This document shows, in pieces, positions 32,791 through 41,261 of a stretch of DNA of 43,446 nt (the stretch's first letter is position 1; every line of letters starts with the position of its first letter). The notes under the pieces were generated by a model. It did no database searches. It was not told the origin of the DNA and saw nothing but the letters and a program-made list of their open reading frames with translations. The position numbers were made by a program, and so were the translations under genes. The stretch is from Bacteroidota bacterium (GTDB taxonomy: Bacteria > Bacteroidota > Bacteroidia > Bacteroidales > GCA-2748055), in assembly GCA_024244665.1 (NCBI GenBank), contig JAAEOI010000382.1:1-43446 (forward strand). Reading direction: 5' to 3'.

Positions 32791-32881
32791 ATTCTCATTT
32801 TTATTGCTCACGAAATTATATAAAATAGTGTGAATTACTATCTTAGTAATTTTTGTTTTGTCAACTAAACACTAAGGTCTA

Positions 32882-35800
32882 ATGAATAGAGCAATTCTGA
32901 TCCTGATAGTTCTCTGTACAGTTCAGCCTACTTTTGCCCAGATAAACGCAAAACTGATGCGTTATATGGATGTTTCTGATAAGCAGATCACCTTTGTCTA
33001 TGGAGGTGATATCTGGGTGATGGCTAAAGCTGGCGGTACAGCCATCCAGGTGACCCATTCACCGGGTGAGGAGAGCTGGCCCAAATTCTCTCCCGATGGA
33101 ACATCTATAGCCTTCACTGCAAGTTATAACGGGAACCAGGATGTTTATGTAATGCCCTCGACCGGTGGTGTTCCCACACGGATCACCTACCAGTCTAATC
33201 GTGACCGGATGGTGGATTGGCATCCCGACGGGGAGCATCTGCTTTTAGCATCCGGCAGGGAGAGCGGCAGGCAATCCACTTCACAGTTCTATCTGGTGAG
33301 TAAAGAGGGTGGAATGCCCGTGAAGCTAAGCATTCCCTACGGGGAACTTGCAAGCTATTCACCCGATGGAAATTCCTTGGCCTATATCACCAAGATCACT
33401 GAGAACTTCCCGTTTAAACGTTACAGGGGAGGCCTTACATCGGATATCCTGGTGTATGATCTGGTCAATAACAGTGCCGAGAACATCACCGGCAGTCACG
33501 CCATCGACGGGAAACCTTCATGGGTGGGGGATGAGATCTTCTTTCTTTCCGATCAGGGAGAGAACATGCGCCTTAATATATGGGTATATGATACCAAAAC
33601 TAAGAGTGCAAAACAGGTCACCTTTTTGAAGGATTTTGATATATCCTTCCTTTCGGCTGGCAATGGTGAGCTGGTATTTGAAACGGGTGGATCACTCTTC
33701 CTGATGGATGCCGGAACCAAAAGCTATGAACGGGTCATGGTAAATGTGATCAGTGACCTGTCTCTGGAGATGCCGAGGAGTGTGAATGTGGGAAAAAATA
33801 TAAACAACTTCACCGCCTCGCCGGAAGGGAAACGCCTGGTCTTTGAAGCCAGGGGGGAACTGTTCAACGTGCCTGTCAAAGAGGGCTATGTGCTGAACCT
33901 GACCCACTCAAGTGGTGACTTTGATATGCTGCCGGCCTGGTCGCCCGACGGCAAAAATATCGCTTACTGGAGCGACCGTTCCGGAGAGTATGAACTCTAC
34001 CTGCAGGATCCTGAAATGAAGAAGTCCCCGGTACAGATGACCACCAGGGGTAAAGGATTCGGATACCAGCTATACTGGTCGCCCGACAGCAAGAAGATCG
34101 CATTTATTGATGAGACAAACGATATTTCAATCCTGGACGTGGAGAGCAAGGAGGTAAGTGTGGCAGGGAATTACCACTGGAACTACGGGCATGGCGGAAG
34201 GTACGGATACCCCATTGCCTGGTCGCCCGATTCAAAATGGCTGGCATTTACAAAGCGACTTGATAACTCACACAATGCCATCCTCCTCTATAAGCTGGAA
34301 GATCAAAAAGCAATGCAGGTAACTTCCGGCTTCTACGATGATCAGAGGCCCCTGTTCAGTAAGGATGGCAAGTACCTCTATTTCCTGACCAACCGCAGTA
34401 TGCAGGCCACCTATTCGGATATGGGTGACGGAACCTGGGTATATCCCAATGCAACACAGGTGGCTGCTGTGGCCCTCTCCGCTGAGACCCCCTCTCTTTT
34501 AAAGCCAAAGAATGATGAGTTGAAGAAGAGTGAGGAAGGAAGTAAGGAGGAGGATGAAAAGGAGAAAGGTGATAAGGATAAGGAGGGAAAGGATAAAGAT
34601 GAAGATGATGACAAGAAGGATGATAAACCGAAGGTGGAGGTGAAGATTGACCTGGACGGCCTGGAGTCGCGCGTCACCATACTCCCTTTAAAAGCTGGTA
34701 ATATTGGGTGGTTTGCCTCTTTCAAGGGCAAACTGGTTTATCTGAGACAGCCCAATACAGGATCGGAATCAAGAGCCTCTTCTTTGATGTTCTGGGACCT
34801 GGAGAAGCGTGAGGAGAAAAGTATTATTTCGGACGTGAGCAGGGTGAAGCTAACGGCCGACGGGGAGATGATGGTGGTGAAAGTTAAAGGGGGTTTTGGA
34901 ATCATTAAGCCGGCTGAGAAACAAAAGGTGGAGAAGCCTGTTCCTACGGGTGACCTGGTGATGGACCTGGTACCCAGGGAGGAGTGGAGGCAGATTTTCA
35001 ATGATACCTGGCGCAGGTACAGGGACTTCTTCTATGATCCTGATATGCATGGAGAGGACTGGGAAGCCATGAAGGTCCAGTATGGCTCACTGATCGAGGA
35101 TGCACGCACCCGCTGGGATGTATCCTTTATTACCTCCAACCTGGCAGCTGAACTGAGTGCGGGACATACCTATGTGTTCGGCGGGGATGTGGAGCAGGTG
35201 AAAAGAGTGAGTACCGGCTTCCTGGGAATTAACTGGGAACTGGAAGGTGAATCTTACAGGATTAAGCGGATCATTAAACCAGCCGCCTGGGATACGGAAA
35301 CCCGCTCACCCTTCGACCGCCCGGGAGTAAAAGTAAAAGAGAAGCATTACATCCATTCAGTGAATGGAAAAGCACTGGATCCCAAGAAAGAGCCCTATGC
35401 AGCCTTTGAAGGCCTTTCCGGCAAGACGGTGGTGCTGATGACCAGTACATCGGGCATTATTGCCGATGCTGAACCGTTGGTGGTGAAGTGCCTCAATCCG
35501 GGAGAAGAGATTAACCTGAGGTACCTGGAGTGGATCGAGAACAACCGGAAGATGGTGGAAAAGCTGTCGGACGGCAAACTGGGTTATATATACATGTCCA
35601 ATACTGGGAGTCGCGGGCAGCTGGAACTGGTTCGCATGTTCTACGGTCAGCTCGATAAGCAGGGATTCATTATTGATGAACGTTTCAATGCGGGTGGTCA
35701 GCTGGCCGACCGTTTCCTCGAGCTACTGCAGAGGCCTGTGGTCTACAACCTGCACTGGCGCCACGGAAGGGACCAGACCCATCCCGTCAAGACCAACACC

Positions 35801-36196
35801 GGCCCTATGGGTATGCTGATTAACGGCTGGGCAGGATCGGGTGGTGACGGTTTGCCATGGGCATTCCAGGAGCTTGAGGCGGGGCCCATTGTGGGTGAAC
35901 GCACACTGGGTATCCTGGTGGGGCCTGACACCGGGCACATGTTAATCGATAACGGGGGGATTACCGTTCCGGGTGCACGCCTCTATGACAACGACGGCCA
36001 CTGGTTTTGGGAAGGTGAAGGGGTAGCTCCCGATATCGAGGTATGGGACGATCCCAACATCCTGATCCAGGGGCGCGATCCCCAGGTAGAAAGGGTGGTG
36101 GAAGAGGTGCTCAAATTGCTGGAGACCAATCCGCCGAAGATGACCCCTGCTCCTGCAAAGGAGGACCGTACTGCGGCCGGTCAGAATGGAAGCTGA
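32882..36196 (+). CDS. Tricorn-type S41 protease, exported
   Basis: A 1104-residue tricorn homologue that degrades peptides. Order: signal peptide (1-19, ending TFAQ); two WD/TolB-like beta-propellers (to about 545) with repeats such as PKFSPDGTSIAF, AWSPDGKNIAYW and YWSPDSKKIAF; a very acidic/lysine-rich linker (about 545-585, KEEDEKEKGDKDKEGK and on); a core/PDZ region; and the S41 domain. The likely catalytic parts are H762 (SAGHTYV), S986 in AGSGGDG and E in WFWEGEGVAPDIEV. It stands alone, divergent from the LysE gene. Confidence 0.93.
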   Translation: MNRAILILIVLCTVQPTFAQINAKLMRYMDVSDKQITFVYGGDIWVMAKAGGTAIQVTHSPGEESWPKFSPDGTSIAFTASYNGNQDVYVMPSTGGVPTRITYQSNRDRMVDWHPDGEHLLLASGRESGRQSTSQFYLVSKEGGMPVKLSIPYGELASYSPDGNSLAYITKITENFPFKRYRGGLTSDILVYDLVNNSAENITGSHAIDGKPSWVGDEIFFLSDQGENMRLNIWVYDTKTKSAKQVTFLKDFDISFLSAGNGELVFETGGSLFLMDAGTKSYERVMVNVISDLSLEMPRSVNVGKNINNFTASPEGKRLVFEARGELFNVPVKEGYVLNLTHSSGDFDMLPAWSPDGKNIAYWSDRSGEYELYLQDPEMKKSPVQMTTRGKGFGYQLYWSPDSKKIAFIDETNDISILDVESKEVSVAGNYHWNYGHGGRYGYPIAWSPDSKWLAFTKRLDNSHNAILLYKLEDQKAMQVTSGFYDDQRPLFSKDGKYLYFLTNRSMQATYSDMGDGTWVYPNATQVAAVALSAETPSLLKPKNDELKKSEEGSKEEDEKEKGDKDKEGKDKDEDDDKKDDKPKVEVKIDLDGLESRVTILPLKAGNIGWFASFKGKLVYLRQPNTGSESRASSLMFWDLEKREEKSIISDVSRVKLTADGEMMVVKVKGGFGIIKPAEKQKVEKPVPTGDLVMDLVPREEWRQIFNDTWRRYRDFFYDPDMHGEDWEAMKVQYGSLIEDARTRWDVSFITSNLAAELSAGHTYVFGGDVEQVKRVSTGFLGINWELEGESYRIKRIIKPAAWDTETRSPFDRPGVKVKEKHYIHSVNGKALDPKKEPYAAFEGLSGKTVVLMTSTSGIIADAEPLVVKCLNPGEEINLRYLEWIENNRKMVEKLSDGKLGYIYMSNTGSRGQLELVRMFYGQLDKQGFIIDERFNAGGQLADRFLELLQRPVVYNLHWRHGRDQTHPVKTNTGPMGMLINGWAGSGGDGLPWAFQELEAGPIVGERTLGILVGPDTGHMLIDNGGITVPGARLYDNDGHWFWEGEGVAPDIEVWDDPNILIQGRDPQVERVVEEVLKLLETNPPKMTPAPAKEDRTAAGQNGS

Positions 36197-36214
36197 TAAG
36201 AGATACATCAGAGA

Positions 36215-38314
36215 TTATGAATTGGGGCGGGTTTCACTGATAATCCGCCCCTTTTCCATCAGATAGGTCTGGTCGGCGATGGCTGCCAGATGGGTTTTAT
36301 GGGTGATGAGCAGGATGGTTCTCTGCTGCTCCTTAAGAGCAAGCAGTAAGCTGTTGATAATATTCTCAGACTCTGGGTCCAGGGAGGATGTGGCCTCATC
36401 CATGATCAGCAGCAGGGGATTCCTGTAGAGGGCCCTCACCAGTGCCAGCCTTTGCCTCTCACCCCCTGAAAAGTTACCCCCGTTATCGGAGAGCACCGTT
36501 GCAAGTCCCTCGGGAAGGGATTCCACCAGCTGAAGGAGCCCCACCTGTTTCAGCAGCGTTGTGATTTTTACCAGGTCAGGTTCAGCCTCACCCGGAGCCA
36601 TATTCTCAAGGATGGAGCCCGACAGGAAGGTAAGCTGCTGAGGGATTACACCCATGAGGGAGCGGATACTCTCCCTGCTGTAATAACGGGTATCACATCC
36701 GTTGATGGTGATCTGGCCGCAGTCGGGCGGATAGAGGTGCTGCACCAGGTTGGAGATGGTGGATTTTCCCGATCCGCTGTTCCCGGTGAGTGCGGTGATT
36801 CTACCCTCCCCAATGGTCAGATCCACATCTTCCAGCTGATTTCCCCTGGATCCGTAGGCGAAGGTGATCCCTCTCATCCGGATATTTCCGAACTTCTCCC
36901 GTTTGAAATGCTGCAAGCCGGGTTCCTCCTCTCTGTTCAACTGGAATATTTCAAAGAGGCGGTCACCCGCTATCATGGCATTCTGATAGCTTCTGTTAGC
37001 ACCCACCAGGCTGCTGACCGGACCGGTCAGATATCCCAGCAGGGCATAGAATGTGAGCAGGTTCCCAGGTGTCATCGACTCCCTGATTACAAAGAAGGAA
37101 CCTGTCCAGAGCAGTACAATTGTGAAGACGCGGTTGATCGCTTCACTTCCCGTGGAGGCAATGATGGCATTAATGCCCGATCTGTATACCGAATCGAGCA
37201 GTCTGTTCAGCCTGCGTTCCGTTTTTTCGCGGGCAATCTGTGTCAGGTTGTACTGGCGGATGTGCCGGGAGGCACCGAGCGACTCCACGAACTGATCCTC
37301 CAGTGAGGCAGCCTGCTCCATAACCGTTCTCTCGATCCGTTTGTTCCTGTGGTTGAAAAAGAGGTAGATCAGAATATAAAACGGAATCATTATCAACATG
37401 ATCAGCGAGAGCCTTTGGTGTAGAAGGAACATGGTTGTGAATGAGAAGAGCAGGATCAGGATGTTGACCATGATCCCAACGGCGGAATCGTTGATGAAGG
37501 CCCGGATCTTGACGGCATCGTTGATCCGGGATAAAATCTCCCCACTCTTCATGGAGTCGAAGAAGCGTTGGGGAAGGTTGAACAGGTGGCGGTAGTAGGA
37601 TGCGATTAGCTGATTGTCAATCACCTGTCCGGTCTTGAGCATCAGGACATTTTTAAGGGCAGAGAGAAAGAGCATGAGCAGGATGATACCCAGCATGCAC
37701 AGGCTCATCAGGTTGAGCAGTCCTTCGTTACGGGTGATAAACACATGATCAGTGAGTTTTCCCAGGTAGATGGAAGTAGAAAGTCCCAGAATGGTGTACA
37801 GAATGGCTGAGATGACGGCCTGTGCCACAGGTCTCCATACCGGTTGTATGAGAGCCAGCAACCGTTTTCCCTTGGTGGTTTCAGGTCCGCTTTCCGGCTC
37901 CCTGCCTGTGGGAACCATAACAATGACAGAGCCGCTCCACTGTTCAATAAAAGTCTCTTTCTCCCATCTTTTCATAGTGCCGGTCGCAGGATCCATTATG
38001 CGGAGGAATTTTCGCCCGACCCTGAAAACCGTTACATAGTGGTGCAGTTCGCCGCTTTGAACCAGGTGTGCGATAAAGGGGCAGGGAAGGTTCCCAAGGT
38101 GACCCGCACTGCCCCTCAGCCCCTGTGCCTCAAAATCCAGTTTCTCCAGGGTGCGTACCATCCCAAGCATAGAGGTCCCGTTGGTATCAGTCCTCGCCAC
38201 CTGCCTGATCCGGGATACCGGGATACGTTTGCCGTAATGGCCTGTCACCGACGCAATGCACGCCGGTCCACAGTCGGAACTGTCCCTTTGCCTGATTCGG
38301 GTTGTGGATGACAT
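36215..38314 (-). CDS. C39-peptidase ABC exporter (SunT/bacteriocin type)
   Basis: A 699-residue transporter that cuts the double-glycine leader from peptides and exports the core. The N-terminal C39 protease has its catalytic cysteine in SSDCGPACI (C15), histidine in LHHYVTVF (H92) and aspartate in RIMDPATG (D108). Then come six membrane helices (about 155-430) and the ATPase with Walker A GNSGSGKST (near 510), signature NFSGGERQRLALV and Walker B LLIMDEATSSLD. It starts 1 bp after the HlyD stop. Two precursor genes upstream in the same operon are its likely cargo. Confidence 0.95.
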   Translation of the reverse strand: MSSTTRIRQRDSSDCGPACIASVTGHYGKRIPVSRIRQVARTDTNGTSMLGMVRTLEKLDFEAQGLRGSAGHLGNLPCPFIAHLVQSGELHHYVTVFRVGRKFLRIMDPATGTMKRWEKETFIEQWSGSVIVMVPTGREPESGPETTKGKRLLALIQPVWRPVAQAVISAILYTILGLSTSIYLGKLTDHVFITRNEGLLNLMSLCMLGIILLMLFLSALKNVLMLKTGQVIDNQLIASYYRHLFNLPQRFFDSMKSGEILSRINDAVKIRAFINDSAVGIMVNILILLFSFTTMFLLHQRLSLIMLIMIPFYILIYLFFNHRNKRIERTVMEQAASLEDQFVESLGASRHIRQYNLTQIAREKTERRLNRLLDSVYRSGINAIIASTGSEAINRVFTIVLLWTGSFFVIRESMTPGNLLTFYALLGYLTGPVSSLVGANRSYQNAMIAGDRLFEIFQLNREEEPGLQHFKREKFGNIRMRGITFAYGSRGNQLEDVDLTIGEGRITALTGNSGSGKSTISNLVQHLYPPDCGQITINGCDTRYYSRESIRSLMGVIPQQLTFLSGSILENMAPGEAEPDLVKITTLLKQVGLLQLVESLPEGLATVLSDNGGNFSGGERQRLALVRALYRNPLLLIMDEATSSLDPESENIINSLLLALKEQQRTILLITHKTHLAAIADQTYLMEKGRIISETRPNS

Positions 38315-38315
38315 G

Positions 38316-39428
38316 TTATAGGCCTATTGTTTGATCCCTGGACACTGCAGGATTGAAGTGCCTGTTCAGTTTCTCTGTAATTAGTGATGCAAGGCTTGCA
38401 CGGTAAAGCAGCATGCTGGCACTGAAGGTCATACCGGGAATGAGCTCCTGCGGACTTTCAATTAAACACCTGACCCGGTATACGGGCCGTCCGTTCATAA
38501 GCATGGCATCCGGATCAATACGGCTCACCTTTGTTTCCAGTCGGTCATCAGGCCCCAGGCGCTTCCCATCCAGGCGTATCCTCACAGTCATTCCTATCCG
38601 GATCTCCCTGATATCACGCGTCTCAACAAAACAGTCTGCCGCCACTGCCCCTTCGGGGGAGATACTCCCGAGGCTTATACCCGGCTGTATAACAGAACCG
38701 CCTTTGATTCCCCTGCACTGGTTGAGTATGCCGGTGGAGGGTGCCAGGATGGTATAATTCTGAAGGCTGGCACGGATCTCAGCTACCTCTCCCCGGTACT
38801 GCCGGTTTTCAAGTGAAAGCCGGTGCAGGTCATCTTCAAGGCGGCTCCTGTAGTTCTCCAGGTGATCGTCAAGTTGTGCACAGGCCACCATGTATTCGCT
38901 CCTGGCCTGCTCAAACTCACGCAAGGGGATCACCTGCTCGTTATGGAGCCGTCCGGCAGCGTAGTATTCGTCATGCAGGAAGGTTTTCCTGAGTCTGAAC
39001 CTCTCCCCGGATGTACTGTAGTTTCTGAAAGATTGTATGTACCGTGAGGTCTCCCAGGGTCTCCCTCCCCGGAGAATGGCTTCGATGTCCCTGATAAATA
39101 AGGAGTTTCTATCTGTCCGCTCAACGAGTTCCCCAATGCGGGTTTCAAGTATATTTTTCCTTATCCAGACCAGTGTGTCACCCTTGCTTACAGGCAGGTG
39201 ATCGGCAAGCAGGGTACTGTCCACAATCCCGGTGATGGATGGGAACAATTCAACAGGCTCCTGGGCGGGCCTGATCATGCCACCACATGTGGATAACACA
39301 TCCACCTTCACCAGGGGCAGGGCCACAACAATCCCCACGATAATGAGAATTATTGTGTACCCCGGATAGAAGGTGCTTACACGCCGCCTGTAGATCAGGT
39401 CCAGTGTGCTTCCTTCAAGAGGATCCAT
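38316..39428 (-). CDS. HlyD-family periplasmic adaptor of the peptide exporter
   Basis: A 370-residue membrane-fusion protein. It has one N-terminal transmembrane helix (TIILIIVGIVVALPLVKV), a barrel/lipoyl half (GIVDSTLLADHLPVSKGD), a coiled-coil hairpin (about 75-215, rich in REFEQARSEY and RSRLEDDLHRL), the second lipoyl half (YTILAPSTGILNQ) and a beta-barrel (GMTVRIRLDGKRLG). It links the C39 ABC exporter to an outer-membrane channel, which is not in the window. Its start shares the A of the TGA of the upstream 40-codon gene (TGATG). Confidence 0.92.
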   Translation of the reverse strand: MDPLEGSTLDLIYRRRVSTFYPGYTIILIIVGIVVALPLVKVDVLSTCGGMIRPAQEPVELFPSITGIVDSTLLADHLPVSKGDTLVWIRKNILETRIGELVERTDRNSLFIRDIEAILRGGRPWETSRYIQSFRNYSTSGERFRLRKTFLHDEYYAAGRLHNEQVIPLREFEQARSEYMVACAQLDDHLENYRSRLEDDLHRLSLENRQYRGEVAEIRASLQNYTILAPSTGILNQCRGIKGGSVIQPGISLGSISPEGAVAADCFVETRDIREIRIGMTVRIRLDGKRLGPDDRLETKVSRIDPDAMLMNGRPVYRVRCLIESPQELIPGMTFSASMLLYRASLASLITEKLNRHFNPAVSRDQTIGL

Positions 39429-39550
39429 CAGGAGAAGATTCCGGCAATGAAAGCCTTCACCTCATCCCAGAAGTGAAACAAAAGCAGGAAGAGGATGAAT
39501 GTTTCAATCATGATCAGGATTCCTTTCCAGTCAGGTCGTTTAAGTTTCAT
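39428..39550 (-). CDS. Small single-pass membrane protein (40 aa) of the bacteriocin-like operon
   Basis: ATG 39550 encodes 40 residues: basic start MKLKRPDWKG, hydrophobic helix ILIMIETFILFLLLFHFW, and tail DEVKAFIAGIFS. Its TGA overlaps the HlyD ATG (TGATG), strong evidence of translation as part of the operon. It lacks a double-glycine leader. Immunity peptide, exporter accessory subunit or simple translational coupler are all possible; none is shown by sequence. Confidence 0.65.
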   Translation of the reverse strand: MKLKRPDWKGILIMIETFILFLLLFHFWDEVKAFIAGIFS

Positions 39551-39560
39551 GGTTCGAAAA

Positions 39561-39755
39561 TTACCTATTTGCCTCCTCGTTTATCATATCAGTCAAATGC
39601 CAGTCTAAGATGGCTCGTTCTGTCCCAATTCCTGTTCCTCCGCTAATACACATAAACCGTAATAATCTGCCAACATCATAGGCGAATCCGCCCCCGTTGG
39701 TTTCCATGAGTTGTTCAGTTCCCATGGGGATGAAGTGTTCAATAGTTGTTTTCAT
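39561..39755 (-). CDS. Double-glycine-leader precursor peptide B (64 aa)
   Basis: From ATG 39755 the 64 residues split into a 22-residue leader, MKTTIEHFIPMGTEQLMETN plus GG, and a 42-residue core starting GFAYDVGRLLRF. The leader has the spacing and terminal Gly-Gly read by C39 peptidases, and GGGFAYD resembles bacteriocin-type peptides I know from Bacteroidota. The core has one cysteine, a GTGIG stretch as in helix-helix contacts, and an acidic end. An upstream in-frame start at 39803 is unlikely because it precedes the leader with unrelated sequence. Confidence 0.75.
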   Translation of the reverse strand: MKTTIEHFIPMGTEQLMETNGGGFAYDVGRLLRFMCISGGTGIGTERAILDWHLTDMINEEANR

Positions 39756-39778
39756 TGTTTTTTGGTTTTGGTGATGGA

Positions 39779-39967
39779 CTATTTCTCTTCCGCCCTTCCA
39801 CACAGTCCGTTTTTAAAGTTATCCCAATCGCTTATGATCTCTGCGATTCCAGCACCCACCGCAACAACAATAAGAGCTGCCACGATCGAAATGAGGCCAC
39901 CATTGATCTCCTGCTGTTCGGATTGAGAGATTTCGCTGAATCCCTCCAACGACATTTCAGTTTTCAT
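39779..39967 (-). CDS. Double-glycine-leader precursor peptide A (62 aa)
   Basis: The 62 residues contain a 24-residue leader with the hydrophobic spacing L7, F10, I13, ending QQEINGG, and a 38-residue core. The core opens with a strongly hydrophobic helix (LISIVAALIVVAVGAGIAEI) and ends in a polar tail with one cysteine (NGLCGRAEEK). This is the look of class II bacteriocins of the lactobin A/cerein 7B leader type. It is the first gene of the exporter operon, 23 bp before precursor B. Pairing of a hydrophobic and an amphiphilic core suggests a two-peptide bacteriocin, which is inference. Confidence 0.82.
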   Translation of the reverse strand: MKTEMSLEGFSEISQSEQQEINGGLISIVAALIVVAVGAGIAEIISDWDNFKNGLCGRAEEK

Positions 39968-40228
39968 TTTGACAAAGTTTAATGGATGCCTACTCTCTTA
40001 AAATGGCTTTTCGGCTACCGCCCGAACGGTTCACACGTTCTTTAGCTGTTAATGTGACAGAAGCCTCATTATCGGTTAGGGGAAGAAAAAAAAAGTGGCC
40101 AGGATGAAAATAATCAATAATGGAGGGAGATGGAATTTCATCGTTTGGTATTTACTCAAAACATAAATTTAGGATTAACTGCTGGAATAATTTCTATCTT
40201 TAGAAATTCCAAACATAACAGAGCATAG
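39968..40228. other. Intergenic region between the bacteriocin-like operon and galM
   Basis: This 261-bp divergent region should hold the promoters for the peptide operon (leftward) and the epimerase (rightward), but neither shows a full TAnnTTTG match. A short hairpin GAACG/CGTTC sits at 40023-40040. Leftward, a hydrophobic 21-codon frame from ATG 40141 ends after a T9 run; with one more T it would run to 50 codons. It is too weak to call a gene. Confidence 0.4.
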
Positions 40229-41260
40229 ATGAACATTGAAAAAGAGATATTCGGTACCCTTCCGGGGGGGAAAGAGGTATTCCGCTACACCATGAAGAAT
40301 AACAGAGGCATGGAAGTGGATGTGATCTGCTACGGTGCCACAATAAGCTCAATCCGTCTTCCCGGAAGGGACAATGAACCCGGAGATGTGGTACTTGGAT
40401 TCGATACACTGGAGGAGTACCTGGGTGATCATCCACTTTTTGGAGTGTGTGCAGGAAGGGTTTGCAATCGCATCGGTAATGCCCGCTTTGAACTGGACGG
40501 AAAGATTTTTCCCATTACAGCCAACGAAGGTGCCAACCAACTTCACGGTGGTAAAATAGGATTTGACAAAAAGTTATGGACAGCTTCCGTTATGCAGACC
40601 CCCGAACAGGTGAGTGTGCTGATGGGATATGAGAGCCAGGATGGTGAGGAGGGTTATCCCGGCAACCTGCTTGTGGAGATTGAATACTCCCTGAATGATC
40701 AGAATGAACTAGGGATCAGGTATCGTGCCAAAACGGACAAGCCCACCCATGTGAACCTGACCAACCACAGCTACTTCAACCTGAATAACGGCGTGGGGAA
40801 TGTGTATGACTATGAACTATTTATAGACAGTGAATCGATTTGTGAACTGAATGAGGAGAGTATCCCCACCGGCAGAATCCTGGAAGTGGCGGATACCCCG
40901 TACGATTTCAGACTTTCGGGCCCGATCGGGGAGCATATTGGCGAAATCGGGATGGGTTATGACATCAACTTTGTGCTGGATAATCCGTCGCATGAGCTGA
41001 CCCGCGTGGCAGCCATTCATGACCCGGCATCGGGCAGGACCATGGAGGTGCTGACTACCCTTCCGGGCCTTCAGCTTTATACCTCTAATTACATTGACAG
41101 AATCGAAGGCAGGGGAGGTTTGCTTTATGAAAAGCATTGTGCAGTCTGCCTGGAGACCCAGTATTACCCCGATAGTGCCAACCACCCAGCATTTCCATCC
41201 ACTGTTTTAAGACCGGGAGAGACTTTTGATGAGCTTACGGTATACAGGTTCAGCAGGTAG
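40229..41260 (+). CDS. galM: Aldose 1-epimerase (galactose mutarotase)
   Basis: Interconverts alpha and beta anomers of aldohexoses before phosphorylation. The 343 residues include FGVCAGRVCNRIGNARFELDG split by the usual NRI contact, the HGG motif (QLHGGKIGFDK), the conserved histidine in NLTNHSYFNL, GMGYDINFVL, and the C-terminal glutamate region (CLETQYYPDSANHPAFPS). Length matches the family. No signal peptide is seen, so it acts in the cytoplasm. The M1 peptidase gene begins 1 bp after its stop. Confidence 0.95.
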   Translation: MNIEKEIFGTLPGGKEVFRYTMKNNRGMEVDVICYGATISSIRLPGRDNEPGDVVLGFDTLEEYLGDHPLFGVCAGRVCNRIGNARFELDGKIFPITANEGANQLHGGKIGFDKKLWTASVMQTPEQVSVLMGYESQDGEEGYPGNLLVEIEYSLNDQNELGIRYRAKTDKPTHVNLTNHSYFNLNNGVGNVYDYELFIDSESICELNEESIPTGRILEVADTPYDFRLSGPIGEHIGEIGMGYDINFVLDNPSHELTRVAAIHDPASGRTMEVLTTLPGLQLYTSNYIDRIEGRGGLLYEKHCAVCLETQYYPDSANHPAFPSTVLRPGETFDELTVYRFSR

Positions 41261-41261
41261 T

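Noticed and set aside
39989..40141. A 50-codon secreted peptide upstream of the bacteriocin-like operon.
   Set aside because: The T run is nine bases, which puts the frame into a stop after 21 codons; only an extra T would keep it open.
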